Positions 6,490 through 9,609 of a stretch of DNA of 9,609 nt are shown one piece after another. The notes under the pieces are model-generated. The model worked only from the letters and a program-made list of their open reading frames with translations, searched no databases and was not told the origin of the DNA. Location of the stretch: the NCBI GenBank assembly GCA_023480605.1, contig JAMCWS010000412.1, positions 1 to 9,609 on the forward strand. The letters are read 5' to 3'. The translations under genes were made by a program, and so were the position numbers. How positions within the stretch are numbered: position 1 is the stretch's first letter; each line of letters starts with the position of its first letter. Source of the DNA: a bacterium (GTDB taxonomy: Bacteria; Sumerlaeota; Sumerlaeia; MVZB01).

Positions 6490-7956
6490 TTAAGCGGTCT
6501 GCCGCGTCGTAACGGCGCCGCGAGCCTCGTCGCCGGGCGTCAGGATGCGCAGGGCGAGGATCGTGATGTCGTCGTGCTGCGGGATGCCCAGCGTGAACTG
6601 GTGGATATCCTCGACGAGCTGACGAATGATGTTTTCGGCCGAGTCGACCTCGCTGGCTTCGAGCCTGGCGATCAGGCGTTCGCGGCCGTATTCGGCGCTG
6701 CTTTGGTCCATCGCTTCGATGACGCCATCCGTGTAAAGCAGCACGACTTCCCCGGGATTTAATTGCACTTCAGTTTCTACATTATGATTGAACAATTCGC
6801 CGCTGACAAGGCCCAGTGCGATCCCTTCGGGTTCGACCTGGCGGACCTGGCGCGCGCCGGCGTCGACAATGAGCAGCGGCTCGTGGCCGGCTCGCACGAA
6901 CCGCAGACGGCCGCTTTCCAGGTTGAGAATGCCGTAGGTCATCGTGATGAAGACGTTTTCCTTGGTGTCGACGACGATGCGTTCGTTGACGCGCCGCAGA
7001 ACGTCCTTGGGCGAAAGGCAGCCGCGTGCTTCGGCGCGCAGGACGGCGCGCACCATGGCCATGATCAGCGCCCCCGGGATGCCCTTGCCGGCAACATCGG
7101 CGATGACGAGGCCCATGTGGCGATCGTCGACCTCGAAGAAGTCGAAGAAGTCGCCGCCGACGACCGTGGCGGCCTCGCTCATGGCGTACAGATCGTAGGC
7201 GGGCAGGCGCGGGAATTCGCGCGGCAGGAGCATGCGCTGGAATTCGTGGGCGATGGCGAGTTCCTGCTCCAGTCGCTGTTGTTCGGCGAGCACGTCGTAG
7301 AGCTTGACCAGATCGACCGTGACGGCCGCCTGATCCGACAGGGCCTGGAGAAGGGCCATGTCGCGCGAGTCGAAAATCGCGTCGCCCAACTTGTTGACGA
7401 CGACGAAAACACCGAGGACGGTGCCGCGGACGCGCAGCGGGCAAAGGATGATCGAGTGGATCTTGTTGAGCAGGGAGGCATGGCGCGGGACGCGGGGGTC
7501 GGCCTCGGCGTCGGTCACCAGGAGCGACTCGCCCTGCTGGGCCACCAGCCCGATGATGCCCTCGCCCACGCGGATCTTGTCCTTCTTGATCTTCTCGGCG
7601 ATGTATTTGGTCTTGGTCAGAACATAATCGTGGGTTTCGTGCAGGGGCGGAAAAGGGCCGATGACAACGCGCCCCTGAAGGGTCTGGTCGGCTTCGTTGA
7701 TGACGAAAATGGCGCCCGACTCGGCCTTGGTGGCCTCGACGATGTATTCGGTGATGATCTTGAGGGTTTCGTCGAGGTCGATCTTGCTGGTGATGCGCTC
7801 GCCCAGTTTGTCGATCAGCGAGAGGACGGCTTCCTGCTCCTTCTGAGCCTGGCGCGAGAGCAGGCGCAACTGCTGGATCTGCTGGCGCAGATGGCTGATC
7901 CACAGCATCACGCCCAGCAGAACGAGCAAGGTGAAAAAACCCAGCAGAGGGGCCAC
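6490..7956 (-). CDS. Membrane-anchored GAF-PP2C (SpoIIE/RsbU-type) serine phosphatase
   Basis: A 488-residue protein with an N-terminal membrane helix (about 3-20, Leu/Val-rich), a coiled-coil segment (about 21-55), a GAF domain (about 58-215), a second coiled-coil linker (about 218-245, RLEQELAIAHEFQRMLLP at 228-245), and a SpoIIE-type PP2C domain (about 255-475). Metal-binding acidic motifs are all present: GGDFFDFF (267-274; D269, D272), IADVAGKG (285-292; D287), LLYTDGV (406-412; D410) and HDDITIL (461-467; D462, D463). It should be active and remove phosphate from the Ser of the STAS protein encoded next. The start is GTG at 7956: an in-frame TGA lies two codons upstream, and GAGG precedes the GTG by about nine bases. 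The short N-terminus before the helix suggests the bulk of the protein is cytoplasmic. The GAF ligand is unknown. It heads the four-gene cluster and is the likely signal input. Confidence 0.93.
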   Translation of the reverse strand: MAPLLGFFTLLVLLGVMLWISHLRQQIQQLRLLSRQAQKEQEAVLSLIDKLGERITSKIDLDETLKIITEYIVEATKAESGAIFVINEADQTLQGRVVIGPFPPLHETHDYVLTKTKYIAEKIKKDKIRVGEGIIGLVAQQGESLLVTDAEADPRVPRHASLLNKIHSIILCPLRVRGTVLGVFVVVNKLGDAIFDSRDMALLQALSDQAAVTVDLVKLYDVLAEQQRLEQELAIAHEFQRMLLPREFPRLPAYDLYAMSEAATVVGGDFFDFFEVDDRHMGLVIADVAGKGIPGALIMAMVRAVLRAEARGCLSPKDVLRRVNERIVVDTKENVFITMTYGILNLESGRLRFVRAGHEPLLIVDAGARQVRQVEPEGIALGLVSGELFNHNVETEVQLNPGEVVLLYTDGVIEAMDQSSAEYGRERLIARLEASEVDSAENIIRQLVEDIHQFTLGIPQHDDITILALRILTPGDEARGAVTTRQTA

Positions 7957-8022
7957 CGTTCATGACCTCACAAACCAGTGTTCCGCGCCGCTCATCGCAA
8001 CACATAAACTACCGGATGCGGT

Positions 8023-8039
8023 GCGATTCGACGAGTCGC
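8023..8039. promoter_or_regulatory. 17-bp near-palindrome, candidate operator
   Basis: GCGATTCG-A-CGAGTCGC has arms symmetric at 7 of 8 positions around a single central base. It lies 66 bases upstream of the phosphatase GTG. The size and form suit a dimeric regulator site, but no bound protein can be inferred. Confidence 0.35.
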
Positions 8040-8080
8040 GTCCGCAACGCCCCGGCCGTTCGGATCGAAAAACAGGCATT

Positions 8081-8102
8081 CACCGGTCAGTGGGTACCGG
8101 TG
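8081..8102. promoter_or_regulatory. 7-8-7 inverted repeat, candidate operator
   Basis: CACCGGT (8081-8087) and ACCGGTG (8096-8102) are perfect 7-bp arms around an 8-base spacer, CAGTGGGT. The centre is about 135 bases upstream of the phosphatase start, in the only region that can drive the four-gene cluster. It could bind a dimeric repressor or activator, or fold in RNA if transcription starts further upstream. Confidence 0.4.
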
Positions 8103-8283
8103 GAAAAAACGGATCAAACACACCGAAGACGCCTTTCCATCCATGCGAAATCATTTCATTTCACTGGACTTGCTGTCAACCGGCAAAACCACATCTTACC
8201 CCCGAGGCGTTCACGCAGGCGCCGATGGCGATGGTCGGGATTCGGATTCGGACCGGTGGGAGATGGCGGTCGGGCTTCCGGAT

Positions 8284-9264
8284 TCAGTCGAGGCGCAGAA
8301 TCCGGCGGTCGGCCACCGTGGCGGGTTGGCCTCCGCGACGGCGGCGCAAGCGCAGGACGCGGGGCAGGCGGGCCAGGGCGGCCCACAGGGCGCGGTCCCA
8401 GCCGGCTTCGCCCGGCCGGGGGGGGTCGCGCAGAATAAGACTTCCCAACCCCATCAGGTGACGCGCCAGAAGGCCGCGGTCGGCAAGGTTGGCCCAGGTG
8501 AAAAGCAGGTGGTTGCGGCGGATGACCAGCGACAGGCCCCAGTCGCCCAGCAGGCGACGCATCGAGCCTTTGCCCCAGTGATAGGCGACGGCGCGCGGCT
8601 CGTAGAGGCTTATCCATCCGCGCCGGATCGCCTGCCAGGCCAGGTCGTAATCTTCCCAGTAGCCGGGGTGATAGAGCGCGGCGAAACCGCCCAGAGCGAG
8701 GAATTTTCGTCGGTCGATGAGGCAGGCGCCGGCCTGGAAGAAGTCGGTCGGCGCGGCGGCTTCAGCCTCGAAGGGTTCCTGGCGGATGAGGCCGCCGCGC
8801 CAAGCGGCCCGCTGGCCGGCGTGGTTGGGCGACTGACTTTCCCAGTCGCGCGTCTGGGCGCCGATGGCGAACAGGCGCGGGGCATTGCCGGCCGCGCGGA
8901 CTTCGTCGAGCGTCGCGATGAGGCGGCGGCAGAAATCGACTTGCAGGGCCAGGTCGTTGTTGAGCAGAAAGACCCAATCGGCCGTCATGGCTCGCATCCC
9001 CCGGTTGACGGCCCGGCCGAAGCCGACATTGCGGCGCCAGCGAAGCAGACGCACGGCGGGAAAGCCGGCGGCGATCAGGTCGGCCGACCGGTCGGCGCTG
9101 GCGTCGTCGGTGACGACAATCTCGACTGGCCCGCCGCCGGGTCCAGCCCTCCCGGCCCGCCGCAGGGCGGCCTGAACCGACCCCAGGCAGCGTTCAATGA
9201 ACGCCTCGCCGTTCCAATTGGGGATCAACACGCCGAAGGTGGGGAGATGGGGGGCGTCGTTCAC
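8284..9264 (-). CDS. Family 2 glycosyltransferase (rhamnosyltransferase-like)
   Basis: A 326-residue GT-A fold enzyme that would move a sugar from a nucleotide donor to a cell-surface glycan or lipid acceptor. Motifs, numbered from the GTG start: FGVLIPNWNGEAFIERCL (10-27), VTDDASADRSADLI (51-64; D53/D54 for nucleotide binding), RNVGFGRAVNRGM (78-90), the NND metal site in DWVFLLNNDLAL (96-107; D104), and the acceptor-side GYWEDYDLAWQAIRRGW (201-217; E204-D205). The C-terminal YHWGKGSM and following helices (about 228-270) are typical of WbbL-like GT2 proteins that act at the membrane; no transmembrane segment is clear. The frame is open 32 codons further up to 9360, but that part reads through the 9-nt repeat array and gives a periodic peptide. 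GTG 9264 has GGAG nine bases upstream and starts just before the conserved fold. Donor and acceptor are unknown, and there are no other glycan genes here to help. Confidence 0.88.
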   Translation of the reverse strand: MNDAPHLPTFGVLIPNWNGEAFIERCLGSVQAALRRAGRAGPGGGPVEIVVTDDASADRSADLIAAGFPAVRLLRWRRNVGFGRAVNRGMRAMTADWVFLLNNDLALQVDFCRRLIATLDEVRAAGNAPRLFAIGAQTRDWESQSPNHAGQRAAWRGGLIRQEPFEAEAAAPTDFFQAGACLIDRRKFLALGGFAALYHPGYWEDYDLAWQAIRRGWISLYEPRAVAYHWGKGSMRRLLGDWGLSLVIRRNHLLFTWANLADRGLLARHLMGLGSLILRDPPRPGEAGWDRALWAALARLPRVLRLRRRRGGQPATVADRRILRLD

Positions 9265-9302
9265 GGGCGGAGACTCCGAATCAGAAAAAACCGGGCAAAG
9301 GT

Positions 9303-9434
9303 CAATGGGACGGGTGGAACCGATGGGACCGATAAGACCGATGGGACTGTTGGGACGCAATGACGATAGACGGCGCGAAATACCTCATCGCTCCTATTCG
9401 TCCCATTTGTCCTATTCGCCCCATCCGTCCCGGC
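9303..9434. repeat. Inverted array of 9-nt GGGACNGAT units
   Basis: The left arm has six nonamers ending in GGGAC or a close variant: CAATGGGAC, GGGTGGAAC, CGATGGGAC, CGATAAGAC, CGATGGGAC, TGTTGGGAC (9303-9356). The right arm (9390-9434) is the inverted version: CTCCTATT, CGTCCCATT, TGTCCTATT, CGCCCCATC, CGTCCC. Bases 9307-9347 pair with 9391-9431 in register, 27 of 41 positions Watson-Crick plus several G-U, around a 43-base loop. It starts 16 bases after the DnaC-like stop and ends about 40 bases before the glycosyltransferase start. On the minus strand a run of six T (9285-9290) follows the stem by about 16 bases, so a terminator role for the DnaC-like gene is possible. Confidence 0.8.
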
Positions 9435-9447
9435 TTCGGCTGTGCCT

Positions 9448-9609
9448 TCAGCGCATGTTGCTCCGACGCCAATCCTGGTCGGGAAAGGAGAGAAAGGACT
9501 CGCACATCTCGAAGATCCGGCTGACGATGCGTTTGCCCAGGCGTTCCTCCAATTCTTCGTCCGTCAGATTGGTCGTGACAATGATCGGCTTACAGCCCTC
9601 GTAGCGCCC
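9448..9609 (-). CDS. DnaC/DnaI-like ATP-binding replication protein, C-terminal end
   Basis: Only the last 53 residues and the stop (TGA at 9448-9450) are in the window; the start is beyond the right edge. The peptide contains GCKPIIVTTNLTDEELEERL and then GKRIVSRIFEMCESF. This matches the sensor-1 strand (IVTTN, where family members have ITSNL) and the following arginine-bearing helix (KRIVSRI) of the DnaC/DnaI/IstB AAA+ ATPases. These load the replicative helicase, or help a transposase in the IstB branch. A chromosomal DnaC/DnaI-type loader is favoured because no transposase or IS end is visible here, but the N-terminus would be needed to tell. It is followed by the second 9-nt inverted array. 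Confidence 0.75.
   Translation of the reverse strand, partial: GRYEGCKPIIVTTNLTDEELEERLGKRIVSRIFEMCESFLSFPDQDWRRSNMR

Larger units (their letters stand above)
7957..8283. other. Intergenic region upstream of the partner-switching cluster
   Basis: A 327-base gap between the glycosyltransferase stop and the phosphatase start, both on the minus strand. It is noticeably more AT-rich than the genes around 8060-8200. It holds two dyads (8023-8039 and 8081-8102), listed separately, and no credible gene. A clear intrinsic terminator for the glycosyltransferase was not found. No confident promoter was found; a weak sigma-B-like match is discussed under findings. Confidence 0.55.

Noticed and set aside
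6484..6498. A 5-bp dyad (ACCGC/GCGGT) around the phosphatase stop codon
   Set aside because: It is too short, has no T-run, and is likely by chance in this base composition.
6763..7965. A 400-codon plus-strand open frame opposite the phosphatase gene
   Set aside because: The minus strand carries intact GAF and PP2C motifs; the plus-strand peptide is an Asp/Val/Gly-rich shadow.
9270..9306. A sigma-70 promoter for the glycosyltransferase starting from TTGACC on the minus strand
   Set aside because: The hexamer 17 bases later (GATTCG) is a poor -10, and initiation there would leave too little room for the ribosome site of GTG 9264.
8143..9363. A 406-codon plus-strand open frame opposite the glycosyltransferase
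   Set aside because: The GT2 motifs lie on the minus strand, and the plus-strand frame runs on into the 9-nt array, ending in a periodic artefact peptide.

Overview
The window is high-GC bacterial DNA, densely coded. It has eight complete or near-complete genes and two more cut by the window edges. No tRNA, rRNA, CRISPR array, transposase or phage gene was seen. Nothing here fixes the taxon. The GC-rich coding, the mix of GTG, TTG and ATG starts, the intergenic arrays of a GGGACN4 nonamer and the gene mix would fit an uncultured Planctomycetota-like or neighbouring lineage, but that is a weak guess.

Layout, left to right. (1) Positions 1-2031, minus strand: a two-gene unit, a small GNAT acetyltransferase followed 16 bases later by a large GH63/MGH1-like glycoside hydrolase that runs off the left edge. 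(2) Positions 2032-2566: a divergent intergenic region dominated by a 35-bp tandem repeat (seven full copies plus a partial one), each copy consisting of two short hairpins. (3) Positions 2567-3751, plus strand: tilS, tRNA(Ile)-lysidine synthase, with an unusual insertion. (4) Positions 3752-3852: a convergent gap filled by an inverted array of 9-nt units. (5) Positions 3853-7956, minus strand: a four-gene signalling cluster, in transcription order a membrane-anchored GAF-PP2C (SpoIIE/RsbU-type) phosphatase, a STAS anti-sigma-factor antagonist (RsbV-type), an RsbW-type ATP-binding protein, and a soluble GAF histidine kinase. (6) Positions 7957-8283: the upstream region of that cluster, with two dyad-symmetric sequences. 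(7) Positions 8284-9264, minus strand: a family 2 glycosyltransferase. (8) Positions 9265-9447: a second 9-nt-unit inverted array. (9) Positions 9448-9609, minus strand: the C-terminal end of a DnaC-like ATPase.

The core of the window is the partner-switching cluster. In the known logic of these systems the RsbW-type kinase phosphorylates the STAS antagonist and holds a sigma factor or other target. The PP2C phosphatase dephosphorylates the antagonist, which then captures the kinase and frees the target. Here the phosphatase carries a GAF sensor and a membrane anchor. The same transcription unit appears to end in a histidine kinase that has no response regulator beside it, and no sigma factor lies in the window, so the outputs of both branches are elsewhere.

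The most unusual non-coding features are the 35-bp two-hairpin tandem array between the divergent GNAT and tilS genes, and two independent inverted arrays built on the same GGGACN4 nonamer, each starting within about 20 bases of a stop codon.
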